Shown here one piece after another: positions 1-7,623 of a stretch of DNA of 64,000 nucleotides (the stretch's first letter is position 1; each line of letters starts with the position of its first letter). The DNA comes from Atopobiaceae bacterium (GTDB lineage Bacteria > Actinomycetota > Coriobacteriia > Coriobacteriales > Atopobiaceae). The notes under the pieces were generated by a model. The model saw nothing but the letters and a program-made list of their open reading frames with translations. It did no database searches and was not told the DNA's origin. The position numbers and the translations under genes are program-made. The stretch lies in contig CADFJN010000004.1 of assembly GCA_902834555.1 (NCBI GenBank), positions 1 to 64,000 on the forward strand. The letters are read 5' to 3'.

Positions 1-2
1 TG

Positions 3-1151
3 TGGTCCTACGGGGGCGGCTGGGACCTCTGGGGGTCCACGGTCAAGGACACCGGGTCCGGCACGCCAGACGCCGCCGGCACGCTCTCCCTCTCCCGCCC
101 CGGCCGCTACGTCGTCTACGTGGACGTGACCGACCGCTCCGGCCAGAAGAGGACGATGTCCGCGGGGGTCGAGGCCTACGACGACTCCTGGTCTCTCGAC
201 GGCGTCTCCGCCTCCGCCTCCTCCGTCACCGCCGGCGACGAGGTCACCTACGCCCCCATGGTCTCCGGCGACGCCTCCGGCCTCAGGTACAACTACGTCT
301 GGCAGTGGCAGGGCTCCTGGGCCGAGGGCGACTGGGGCTCCACCGAGCTCCACACCGGCTCCGACACCGCCGAGGCCTCCCACACCGGGGCCCTCGGCTC
401 GCCCGGGCGCTACACCCTCTACGTGGACGCCGTCTCCGCGCGCGGCGAGAGGCGCACCGCCTCCACGCAGGTCGTGGCCTGGGGCGTGACGGGAATTGAC
501 GTCTCGTCTTCGGATGGAGGGATGACTTGGAAGGCGTCTGCGAATCTCTTTGAGGTTCCTTCCGATGCTCAGATGGAGTACCGCTTCCGCTGGGAGGCCT
601 CGGACGGCTCCGCCTCCGGCACGCTCAGCGACTGGTCATCTGCCTCCTCATGCACTTTCCGTCGATCGGACTTTGGTAGTCTCGCCTCGCGCTATCGCAT
701 TTATCTCGACGTGAAGTATCCCAACGGGAAGACGAGTGCGTATGCATCTGGCAGCCTCTCCCTGCTGAGCGATGCGCAGAAGAGGATCATCGCCTCGGCA
801 TACAACACTCCGTCTGTCGGCTCTGGCTACTGCTCGGAATGGGTTGACAACGTGTTTGTCAACGTTGGCTTCTATCGTTATGGTCAGGATAAGAATGCAA
901 ATGACCTATGCCGCGAGTTCTGCACGTATACGAAGCTCTCAGACCTGCAGCCTGGCATGATTGTTGCAGTGGAGAAGTCCCCAACTCCCCTTGGAAGAAT
1001 CTACGGGCATGTAGCTGTATACATTGGCGATGGCAAGCTGCATGATGACGAGGGATACATTAGGGAGATGTCGCTTACGGACTGGCTCGCCTTTTACAGC
1101 AAGCTCGATACTCCTCGATGGGGGTGGTACGGCAACATTCCGCTTGCCTAG
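3..1151 (+). CDS. Surface protein, 3' part: Ig-like repeats plus CHAP/NlpC-type peptidase-like domain
   Basis: The reading frame is open from the window edge, so the true start lies upstream. The visible 382 residues contain two to three Ig-like repeats, each ending in a strand such as GRYVVYVDV, GRYTLYVDA and SRYRIYLDV. About 130 residues follow that resemble a CHAP/NlpC-P60 cysteine peptidase or amidase: the candidate nucleophile is Cys277 in GYCSEWV and the candidate base is His336 in YGHVAVYIGDG. Enzymes of this type cut peptidoglycan peptides, and the repeats would position the domain at the cell surface. Base composition changes at about 490: upstream codons almost all end in G or C, downstream codons do so much less. 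This suggests the two parts have different histories. A terminator follows at once. The domain assignment is moderate because no search was possible. Confidence 0.75.
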   Translation, partial: WSYGGGWDLWGSTVKDTGSGTPDAAGTLSLSRPGRYVVYVDVTDRSGQKRTMSAGVEAYDDSWSLDGVSASASSVTAGDEVTYAPMVSGDASGLRYNYVWQWQGSWAEGDWGSTELHTGSDTAEASHTGALGSPGRYTLYVDAVSARGERRTASTQVVAWGVTGIDVSSSDGGMTWKASANLFEVPSDAQMEYRFRWEASDGSASGTLSDWSSASSCTFRRSDFGSLASRYRIYLDVKYPNGKTSAYASGSLSLLSDAQKRIIASAYNTPSVGSGYCSEWVDNVFVNVGFYRYGQDKNANDLCREFCTYTKLSDLQPGMIVAVEKSPTPLGRIYGHVAVYIGDGKLHDDEGYIREMSLTDWLAFYSKLDTPRWGWYGNIPLA

Positions 1152-1173
1152 GATACGGTTTCACACTTGAGGC

Positions 1174-1206
1174 GGCGCGGTTCCCGTAGATGGGACCGCG
1201 CCTTTT
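1174..1206 (+). terminator. Rho-independent terminator of the surface-protein gene
   Basis: The arms GGCGCGGTTCCC (1174-1185) and GGGACCGCGCC (1192-1202) pair around a 6-nt loop with one unpaired base and are followed by TTTTCT. The structure lies 23 bases after the stop codon of the surface-protein gene. Confidence 0.8.
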
Positions 1207-1323
1207 CTATGATCGCCCGCTCGGCTATTTGTCGACAATTGTGTCAGGGAGAAGAACAGATTGTCGCGTATGGCACAGTCACTAGCCCCTGTGCTATCCT
1301 GCACCCAATAAACAAAAGCAATC

Positions 1324-1350
1324 TTGCATACGCTATGCTATTTATGCATT
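1324..1350 (+). promoter_or_regulatory. Candidate ARG-box operator in front of argC
   Basis: TTGCATACGCTATGC contains a perfect GCATA/TATGC inverted repeat (1326-1338), and TTTATGCATT follows directly. ArgR-type operators are paired AT-rich imperfect palindromes rich in TGCAT or TGAAT half sites, so this fits arginine repression of argCJBD. The call rests on position and motif alone, and no argR gene is in the window. Confidence 0.45.
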
Positions 1351-1370
1351 GTTCTGGGGTGATTGAGAGA

Positions 1371-2447
1371 ATGGAGCAGATAAGGGCCTGCGTCGTGGGG
1401 GCAACTGGGTTCGCTGGGGTCGAGGTCTGCCGTATCGTCCTGGGGCATCCCGCCCTGGAGCTTACGATGGCTACAGATCGCAAGGCCGCAGGTACTAGAC
1501 TCGCTGACGTGTACCCCGCCTTCGAGGGCGCCTGTGACCTCGTGCTCTCGCTCCCCGAGCCAGAGGCCATCGCCCAGAACGCAGACGTTGCCTTTCTCGC
1601 TGTGCCCCACACGGCCTCGCTTGCCATCACGCCTCAGCCCTTGGCGCTGGGCGTTACCGTCATCGACCTCTCTGCGGACTACCGCCTGCATGATGCGGCC
1701 GTCTACGAGCAGTGGTACGGCACCCCGCACACAAGCCCCGAGCTTCTCGGCCAGACGGTCTATGGCCTTCCCGAGCTTAACCGCGCAGGTCTTCTCGCGC
1801 TGGGGGAGCGCCACGAGAAGGGCGAGGCGGTCCTCGTTGCCGTGCCGGGCTGCTATCCCACGGCAACGGCGCTTGCCGCAATTCCGGCGCTCGAGGCCGG
1901 CCTGGCTACGGGTGACCTGGTGATCTCTGATGCCATCTCCGGGGTCTCCGGCGCGGGCCGCACGCCCAACGCGCGCACGCACTTCTGCCACGCCAACGAG
2001 TCCGTCGAGGCCTACGGTGTGGCGCACCACCGCCACACGCCCGAGATAGAGCAGACGCTCACCCAGGTTGCCGGCCGTGAGATGAACGTGGTCTTCACGC
2101 CACACCTGGCGCCGCTCACCCGCGGTCTTCTCGCAACGGTGTACATGACGGCAGCCGATGGCGTCACCGCAAACGACGTGCAGGACGCCTACGAGCGTCG
2201 CTATGCCAACGAGGCGCTTGTCTCCACGCTCCCCGCTGGCCATATGCCGCAGACCTCCTCGGTTGCGGCAACCGCCCGCGCCCAGGTTGGCGTTGCCCTT
2301 GATGACCGACGACGTAGGGTCATCATCGCGTCCTGCGCGATCGACAACCTCGGCAAGGGGGCTGCCGCCCAGGCAATGCAATGCGCAAACCTGGTGCTCG
2401 GCCTCCCGGAGACCCAGGGCATAGGAGCCACTGCACCGCTCATCTAA
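1371..2447 (+). CDS. argC: N-acetyl-gamma-glutamyl-phosphate reductase
   Basis: Third step of arginine biosynthesis in the cytoplasm: NADPH-dependent reduction of N-acetylglutamyl phosphate to the semialdehyde. The 358-residue product opens with the nucleotide-binding motif GATGFAG, and the catalytic cysteine is Cys161 in VPGCYPTAT. The C-terminal IDNLGKGAAAQAMQ segment is typical of the family. The frame is open further upstream, but the ATG at 1371 puts the Rossmann motif at the normal distance from the N-terminus. It is the first gene of argCJBD and has an ARG-box-like sequence just upstream. Confidence 0.95.
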   Translation: MEQIRACVVGATGFAGVEVCRIVLGHPALELTMATDRKAAGTRLADVYPAFEGACDLVLSLPEPEAIAQNADVAFLAVPHTASLAITPQPLALGVTVIDLSADYRLHDAAVYEQWYGTPHTSPELLGQTVYGLPELNRAGLLALGERHEKGEAVLVAVPGCYPTATALAAIPALEAGLATGDLVISDAISGVSGAGRTPNARTHFCHANESVEAYGVAHHRHTPEIEQTLTQVAGREMNVVFTPHLAPLTRGLLATVYMTAADGVTANDVQDAYERRYANEALVSTLPAGHMPQTSSVAATARAQVGVALDDRRRRVIIASCAIDNLGKGAAAQAMQCANLVLGLPETQGIGATAPLI

Positions 2448-2540
2448 GCTCATAGCCGAGTCCGTCGACTGGCGCAAGGACCACCCGCACCGTCCGCCTT
2501 GGGCGCGCATGCGGCGCGTCCCCGTCCAGAAGGACCTACC

Positions 2541-3827
2541 ATGACCAACTACATGCCCCTCGCCATTCCCGCGCAGGATGACGCACCCCAGTCGTTTGGC
2601 TTTGCTCCCTGCGAAGGTGGCGTTTGTGCCGCGGCAGGCATTCGTGCCGCTGGCATTTCCGCTGGCTTTCGCAAGAACCCCCAGCGCAAGGACATGGCGC
2701 TCGTCGTAGCCGACAAGACCAGCGTCTGTGCGGCAACGTTCACGCAGAACCGCTTCTGCGCCGCACCGGTGCAGGTAAGCCGTGCGCGCGCCGCATCCGG
2801 CCATGCGCGCGCCGTGGTACTCAACTCCGGCAACGCCAACGCAGCTACAGGTGAGCCTGGCCTGCAGTGCGCCGAGAAGGCCTGCGCCCTTGTCGCCCAG
2901 ACGCTTAACTGCGACGAGCAGGACGTGCTGATTGCGTCGACGGGCGTCATTGGCGTGCAGCTGCCCTTCGAGCCGTATGTGACGGGCGTGCCCGCGATCG
3001 TGGATGCGCTTGCGGCAACGCCCGAGACGGCCCACGACGCCGCCTGCGCCGTCATGACCACCGACACCCATCCCAAGGAGGCTGCCTTCGCGGGTCCCGC
3101 GCCCCAGGCGGACGGTGGTTCCGTCACGGTGCACGTGGGTGGCTTCGTGAAGGGCTCTGGCATGATCCAGCCCAACATGGCGACCATGCTCTGCGTTCTC
3201 TCGACCGACGCCCCGCTCACGCCAGAGGCCGCGCATGCCGCGCTCCTCTCGGCCGTCCGCCAGACCTTCAACAAGGTGACGGTGGACTCCGACACCTCCA
3301 CCAACGACACCTGCATCCTCTTTGCCACGGGCGCCGCGGGGGGAGAGGCAATCGACGAGGCGTCGCCTGCATTCCCGGCTGTGACTGCGGCCATCAAGGG
3401 AGTCTGCACGAACCTCGCACGCCAGATTGCCACAGACGGCGAGGGGTCCACCAAGCTTGTGACGGTGGACGTGCTTGGCGCGGCCTCGCAGGCAGATGCT
3501 GACAAGGTTGCCTTTGCAATTGCAAACTCGCCGCTGGTCAAGACCGCCATCTTTGGCCACGACGCCAACTGGGGCCGCGTTGCGGCGGCTGCCGGCAAGT
3601 GTGGGGTGCCCTTCTCGCAGGAGAGCGTGGACATCGATTTCATGGGCGTGCCCGTGCTGCGCGCGGGTCTTCCCGTTCCCATGGACGAGGACGACATGTT
3701 GAGAAGGTTCGAGCAGCCCGAGATAGACATCGCCATCTCGCTTGGTGCCGGGGATGCCCACTCGCGGGTGTGGACCTGCGACCTCACGCACGACTACGTC
3801 AAGATCAACGGCGAGTACCGCACCTAG
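2541..3827 (+). CDS. argJ: Bifunctional ornithine acetyltransferase / N-acetylglutamate synthase
   Basis: ArgJ moves the acetyl group from N-acetylornithine to glutamate, closing the acetyl cycle, so no separate argE is needed for that step. The 428-residue protein has the self-cleavage and nucleophile motif QPNMATMLCVL with Thr215. The family matures by cleavage before this Thr into alpha and beta chains. The start at 2541 follows AGAAGGA with normal spacing, and an in-frame upstream extension to 2499 lacks family similarity. It lies 93 bases after argC and 64 before argB. Whether it also makes acetylglutamate from acetyl-CoA cannot be read from the sequence. Confidence 0.95.
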   Translation: MTNYMPLAIPAQDDAPQSFGFAPCEGGVCAAAGIRAAGISAGFRKNPQRKDMALVVADKTSVCAATFTQNRFCAAPVQVSRARAASGHARAVVLNSGNANAATGEPGLQCAEKACALVAQTLNCDEQDVLIASTGVIGVQLPFEPYVTGVPAIVDALAATPETAHDAACAVMTTDTHPKEAAFAGPAPQADGGSVTVHVGGFVKGSGMIQPNMATMLCVLSTDAPLTPEAAHAALLSAVRQTFNKVTVDSDTSTNDTCILFATGAAGGEAIDEASPAFPAVTAAIKGVCTNLARQIATDGEGSTKLVTVDVLGAASQADADKVAFAIANSPLVKTAIFGHDANWGRVAAAAGKCGVPFSQESVDIDFMGVPVLRAGLPVPMDEDDMLRRFEQPEIDIAISLGAGDAHSRVWTCDLTHDYVKINGEYRT

Positions 3828-3891
3828 GGCCCTGTGCCCGGCCGCGTACGGCGCGACCCCACCACCAGACAACCCAAGGCAGGAGGCACGC

Positions 3892-4767
3892 ATGCAAGGT
3901 CGCGAGGAGGGCGAGCTGGAGCTTGCCCAGAGGAAGGCAGAGGTCCTCACCGAGGCGCTCCCGTGGATCAACAAGATGCGCGGGAAGACCGTCGTTGTGA
4001 AGTATGGAGGGTCCGCCATGGAGGACCCCAAGCTCATGGTGCAGGTGCTGGGAGACATCGAGCTCCTCAAGCTCATGGGCATGCGCGTGGTGCTCGTGCA
4101 CGGTGGCGGAAAGGCGATAAGCGCCATGCTCGCCCGTCTCAACATGCCCGTGCAGTTCAAGGACGGACTGCGTGTCACCGACGACGACACCATGGAGGCC
4201 GTGCAGGAGGTCCTTATCGGCAAGGTCAACCAGCAGATGGTCTGGGCGTTGAACGAGTACGGCCACAATGCGGTGGGCATCTCGGGCGCGGATGGAAAGA
4301 CGCTCAAGGCGGTGCCCGTCTCGCCGGAGCTTGGCCGCGTGGGCCACATCCGCGAGGTGAGCCCCGAACTCATCGAGACGATTCTTGATGACGACTACAT
4401 TCCCGTGATCGCGAGCGTCGCATGCGGTCCGGACGGCTTTTTCAACGTGAACGCCGACGAGGCGGCGAGCGCGGTTGCCGAGGCGCTCCACGCCGACAAG
4501 CTCATATACCTCACGGACGTCGATGGCCTCTTTGCCGACGTCAACGACAAGGGAAGCCTTATCCGCTCGCTCACCAAGGCCGAGACCAAGAGCATCCTCG
4601 CATCCGGCGAGCTTGCGGGCGGCATGGTGCCCAAGGTTCGCTCGATTGTGGAGGCCATGGACCGAGGCGTGTCCGAGGTGGTCATCCTCAACGGCAAGTC
4701 CCCCCACTCGCTGCTGCTCGAGATCTTCACCGACGCAGGCGTAGGCACCCTCTTCACCCAAGCATGA
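3892..4767 (+). CDS. argB: Acetylglutamate kinase
   Basis: Phosphorylates N-acetylglutamate with ATP, the second step of the acetyl cycle. The 291-residue amino-acid-kinase fold shows VVKYGGSAM near residue 35, the glycine loop LVHGGGKAIS near residue 70, and LTDVDGLF in the nucleotide-binding half. The family is often feedback-inhibited by arginine; a short N-terminal helix (about 30 residues before the first strand) is present here, as in arginine-sensitive enzymes. AGGAGGC precedes the ATG. The TGA stop codon falls inside a dispersed palindromic repeat. Confidence 0.95.
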   Translation: MQGREEGELELAQRKAEVLTEALPWINKMRGKTVVVKYGGSAMEDPKLMVQVLGDIELLKLMGMRVVLVHGGGKAISAMLARLNMPVQFKDGLRVTDDDTMEAVQEVLIGKVNQQMVWALNEYGHNAVGISGADGKTLKAVPVSPELGRVGHIREVSPELIETILDDDYIPVIASVACGPDGFFNVNADEAASAVAEALHADKLIYLTDVDGLFADVNDKGSLIRSLTKAETKSILASGELAGGMVPKVRSIVEAMDRGVSEVVILNGKSPHSLLLEIFTDAGVGTLFTQA

Positions 4768-4802
4768 GACAAAGGGACAAAGGGAGTTTCCCTTTGTCTC
4801 AT
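4764..4802 (+). repeat. ATGAGACAAAGGGA palindromic repeat, copy 1
   Basis: The arms ATGAGACAAAGGGA (4764-4777) and TCCCTTTGTCTCAT (4789-4802) are perfect inverted repeats around an 11-nt spacer. The spacer itself duplicates ACAAAGGGA, so two alternative hairpins are possible. Related copies lie at 15613-15645 and 23214-23244. The TGA at 4765-4767 ends argB. The hairpin sits inside the arg operon between argB and argD, where it could reduce read-through or protect mRNA 3' ends. Confidence 0.85.
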
Positions 4803-4821
4803 TCAGAACAAGGAGAACAAT

Positions 4822-6066
4822 ATGGCAGACACCAGCTACGAGAGCGCCAAGGCCCTTGACGATGCCTACGTGATGCACACCTACGGCCGCCTTCCCGTTG
4901 AGTTTGTCTCTGGCTCGGGCGCCACGCTCACCGACTCAACCGGCAAGGCCTACATCGACTGCCTGGGCGGCATTGGCTCGGTGAGCATGGGCCACTGCAA
5001 CCCCGTGGTGGCGGCCGCCCTTCGGGAGCAGGCAGAAAAGGTCTGGCAGGTGGGCAACTACTACTACGTCGAGAACCGCGGCGAGCTTGCGCGCGACCTC
5101 TCCGGACTTCTCTCGTCTGTATGCGACGAGGAGGGCCACGTGGTTGGCTCCACGGGCTCCACGTGGAAGACGTTCTTTGCCAACTCCGGCGCCGAGGCAA
5201 ACGAGGGCGCCATCAAGGTGGCAAGGCGCTGGGGCGAGAAGAAGCTTGGCGGCGCGACCGGCATTCTCACGGCGCAGAAGAGCTTCCACGGCCGCACACT
5301 GGCAACGTTGGCCGCGACCGGTCAGGACGTGTTCCACAAAGCATTTCTCCCCATGCCCGCCGGCTTTGCCGCCGTGCCGCTGAACGATGTGGATGCGCTG
5401 GTGGCAGCGCTGGACAACCCTCCGGCGAGCTGCGGCCCCGTGTGCGCGGTGATGCTCGAGTGCGTGCAGGGCGAGGGTGGCGTGTGGCCGGCTTCCTATG
5501 ACTACCTGCGGTCTGTTTCGGCAGAGTGCAAGAAGCGCGGTGTGCTTCTCGTGATCGACGAGGTCCAGACCGGGTTCTTCCGCTGTGGGGCGCCGTTCAG
5601 CTACCAGCTGGCTGGCATCGAACCGGATGTGGTGAGCTTGGCCAAGGGCATCGCGGACGGTTTTCCCATGGGAGCCGTCGCGGCGAAGGCAGAGGTGGCC
5701 GACCTCATGCAGCCAGGTGACCACGGCTCAACCTTTGGCGGGAACGCGCTTGCCGCCGCCGCGGGGCGCGCGACGGTCGAGGCGCTGGTCTCGCAGGGGG
5801 TGGGAGAGCACGTCATTGCCTGTGGCGCGCACCTGCGCCAGCGGCTTGAGGCCTTGCCGCACGTGACGGAGGTGCGTGGGCATGGTCTTATGCTTGGCGC
5901 GCAGCTGGATGTTCCGGTGGCGACGGAGCTGGTGGACAAGGGACTCGAGGTGGGCCTCGTTCTTAATCACATTGGCGACTCGATCCTTCGCTTCCTGCCT
6001 CCGCTGGTGATTTCCGAGGAGCAGGTGGACGAGGTGGCCGACAAGCTCGCCGCGCTGCTGGTGTAG
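4822..6066 (+). CDS. argD: Acetylornithine aminotransferase
   Basis: PLP enzyme converting N-acetylglutamate semialdehyde and glutamate to N-acetylornithine and 2-oxoglutarate. The 414 residues match class-III aminotransferase length. The PLP lysine is Lys275 in SLAKGIADGFPMGAV, the cofactor-binding strand reads VIDEVQTGFFR, and FANSGAEANEGAIK is the phosphate-binding region. Related ornithine and succinylornithine aminotransferases share these motifs, and the operon context decides for ArgD. AAGGAG precedes the ATG. It ends argCJBD; argF, argG and argH are not nearby. Confidence 0.93.
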   Translation: MADTSYESAKALDDAYVMHTYGRLPVEFVSGSGATLTDSTGKAYIDCLGGIGSVSMGHCNPVVAAALREQAEKVWQVGNYYYVENRGELARDLSGLLSSVCDEEGHVVGSTGSTWKTFFANSGAEANEGAIKVARRWGEKKLGGATGILTAQKSFHGRTLATLAATGQDVFHKAFLPMPAGFAAVPLNDVDALVAALDNPPASCGPVCAVMLECVQGEGGVWPASYDYLRSVSAECKKRGVLLVIDEVQTGFFRCGAPFSYQLAGIEPDVVSLAKGIADGFPMGAVAAKAEVADLMQPGDHGSTFGGNALAAAAGRATVEALVSQGVGEHVIACGAHLRQRLEALPHVTEVRGHGLMLGAQLDVPVATELVDKGLEVGLVLNHIGDSILRFLPPLVISEEQVDEVADKLAALLV

Positions 6067-6118
6067 GGGTGCCGGTGCGGTTGCGTTTCCTTCTCAGCGC
6101 CGTCGCCGTTGCCCTGCC

Positions 6119-6233
6119 GTCGCCGGAAGGCCCGTATTGTTGCAATAGTCGCCAGAACAGCCCCTCCGGAGACAAATTGTCTCCGGAGGGGCTCCTCTGT
6201 TGCAATGCGCAACAATTTCAAGCTTCCGGCGAC
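6119..6233 (+). repeat. Two tandem ~60-bp palindromic units
   Basis: Unit 1 starts at 6119 (GTCGCCGGAAGGCCCG) and unit 2 exactly 60 bases later at 6179 (GTCTCCGGAGGGGC), ending near 6233 with CTTCCGGCGAC. Both carry TTGTTGCAA or TGTTGCAA inside. At the junction the unit ends form a 33-nt hairpin with perfect 16-nt arms (6160-6175 and 6177-6192). It lies between the convergent 3' ends of argD and the nuclease-like gene, so it could terminate both. Related units lie at 7461, 23381, 37103 and 41111. Confidence 0.8.
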
Positions 6234-6248
6234 GGGCGTTGACGCTAC

Positions 6249-7241
6249 TTACACCCTTAACGTTCCGGCACCCGTCTCGAATTCCCTCTCGCGAAGGAGT
6301 TCGTTGAGAAAAGCCTGCCGTTCCTCGAGGGGACGGAGAAGGTCTTCTCTCCACGTCCTTCTCGTTTTTCGCGTTACCTTTCTTGCAACTGCGGTGAGCT
6401 CCTGCGCGTTCGACAACTGGCGATATGTCACAAAGTCAGTATCTTCACCCATGGATGCGAGTGCGTTCTGCCTTGAAATGTCTTCGGGTACACGCCATTG
6501 ATGGGGGAGATGTCCGCTGAACTCAAGCCCATAGTGCGCTTCGCGATAGTGGAGGTCTATTTTTGCAAAGCCTCTTCCAGTGAGCTGGCAGGCAAACTCT
6601 CCATAGGTAATCCGGTCGTTGAGTGTCGAATGAACGCAGCCGTACCCCGCTTTTGATCGCGGTCGAGACAGGGCGATTTCAAGCTCGGATTCTCTCGGTG
6701 ACGCTGATCCGTCTTGTACATGGCGCAAGAGCTCGCACGATCTTCTTGCTCCGCGCATCCCCATTTCGGCGGCTGAGGTGAAATAGGCATTCAGTTCTCG
6801 TGTACTCGTGAGTGGAGGGCGCTCGACGATGCCACATTCTGTGGCGCCGTCAAGCGAAAAAGTCCCTGTGAAACGATAGGCGAGCTTGAGCCAGGAGCAT
6901 TCATCCAGCACCAGCGACAACTGAAGCAGGGAAAGTGCGGGAGAGGCAATCAAGACGCCTCCTCTTCCCTGCAGGAACGATCCCGTGGGGAAAGACGGGC
7001 GTCCGCGATGGTATCGCAAGGGTGAACGTGGGTCTCTCGAAGCATCTCTCGGAACAATAATGTCCAAGCCTCTTTCACTGAGTCCGTATTCCGAAAGACC
7101 GTGGGAAGCAATTTCCGCGCGACGTATCGATGCTTGTGAGAGGGTTACTACGTTGGACGGAGCAAAGTCTCTGAATCCTCTGCGGGCGTTTCTCTCCACC
7201 AATACAGCCGAAGTCTGGAATCCAAGGAACAACAGGCTCAT
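6249..7241 (-). CDS. Orphan protein with nuclease-like (DUF559/PD-(D/E)XK-type) C-terminus
   Basis: 330 residues, no firm family assignment. Its layout resembles a protein type I recall as common in Coriobacteriia: a region ending in ASPALSLLQL, a PLTSTRELNAYF and GARRSCELLRHVQDGSASPRESELE middle part (residues about 140-190), and a C-terminal strand pair IDLHYREAHYGLEFSGH whose Asp and Glu fit the metal-binding positions of a PD-(D/E)XK or Vsr-like fold. The start at 7241 is supported by GAGAGGAG five bases upstream. It is less GC-rich than its neighbours, points against argD and has ~60-bp palindromic arrays on both sides. Possible roles are defence, an AbiEi-like regulator or a selfish nuclease; none is shown. 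Confidence 0.6.
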   Translation of the reverse strand: MSLLFLGFQTSAVLVERNARRGFRDFAPSNVVTLSQASIRRAEIASHGLSEYGLSERGLDIIVPRDASRDPRSPLRYHRGRPSFPTGSFLQGRGGVLIASPALSLLQLSLVLDECSWLKLAYRFTGTFSLDGATECGIVERPPLTSTRELNAYFTSAAEMGMRGARRSCELLRHVQDGSASPRESELEIALSRPRSKAGYGCVHSTLNDRITYGEFACQLTGRGFAKIDLHYREAHYGLEFSGHLPHQWRVPEDISRQNALASMGEDTDFVTYRQLSNAQELTAVARKVTRKTRRTWREDLLRPLEERQAFLNELLREREFETGAGTLRV

Positions 7242-7460
7242 GGGTTACTCCTCTCGTCGGAAACGATGAGAGGAGCGTGTCACTGTCGGCTTGCGCTCTT
7301 CTTTCAATGCGCGAACACTCTTCTCGCCGATAGCTGTCATCTCGGCAATTAGCACCTAAGTTTCCCCAGGTAAAAGCCTGCAATTTCGACGCCAACACAG
7401 TAATGGCTCTTTCCCAAACTACGTAACGAGAAATATGAGCCGCCGGTTCACTGCAGAGAA
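7242..7460. other. Upstream region of the nuclease-like gene, no gene seen
   Basis: This lower-GC stretch holds the ribosome binding site of the minus-strand gene ending at 6249. No convincing coding sequence, RNA gene or clear promoter is visible. An ATG frame on the minus strand from 7488 to 7075 overlaps the gene out of phase and looks like chance. Confidence 0.5.
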
Positions 7461-7580
7461 TGTCGCCGAAAAGCCCTGATTGTTGCAAATCGCATCAAAG
7501 AACCCTCTCCGGCGATAATTTGTCGCCGGAGAGGGCCAGGTGTTGCGAAATGCATCAAAATACGTCTTCCGGCGATATTG
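7461..7580 (+). repeat. Two tandem 60-bp palindromic units, same family and orientation as at 6119
   Basis: Units at 7461-7520 and 7521-7580 both start TGTCGCCG, contain TGTTGC near the middle and a CGCATCAAA or TGCATCAAA block, and end TCCGGCGAT. At the junction CCCTCTCCGGCGA (7503-7515) pairs perfectly with TCGCCGGAGAGGG (7523-7535). With the array at 6119-6233 they enclose the nuclease-like gene as direct repeats. The array also lies just beyond the 3' end of the MFS gene. Confidence 0.8.
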
Positions 7581-7623
7581 CCTACCGCCACGCGCAGGTA
7601 GGGCGCCCCGCGCACGAGAAGCG

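Noticed and set aside
1338..4373. 1011-codon open frame on the minus strand across argC-argB
   Set aside because: It lies opposite well-supported genes; in GC-rich DNA such antisense frames arise from codon bias. No recognisable domain.
7075..7488. 137-codon minus-strand frame overlapping the nuclease-like gene
   Set aside because: Out of phase with the better-supported gene, runs into the 60-bp repeat and shows no domain.
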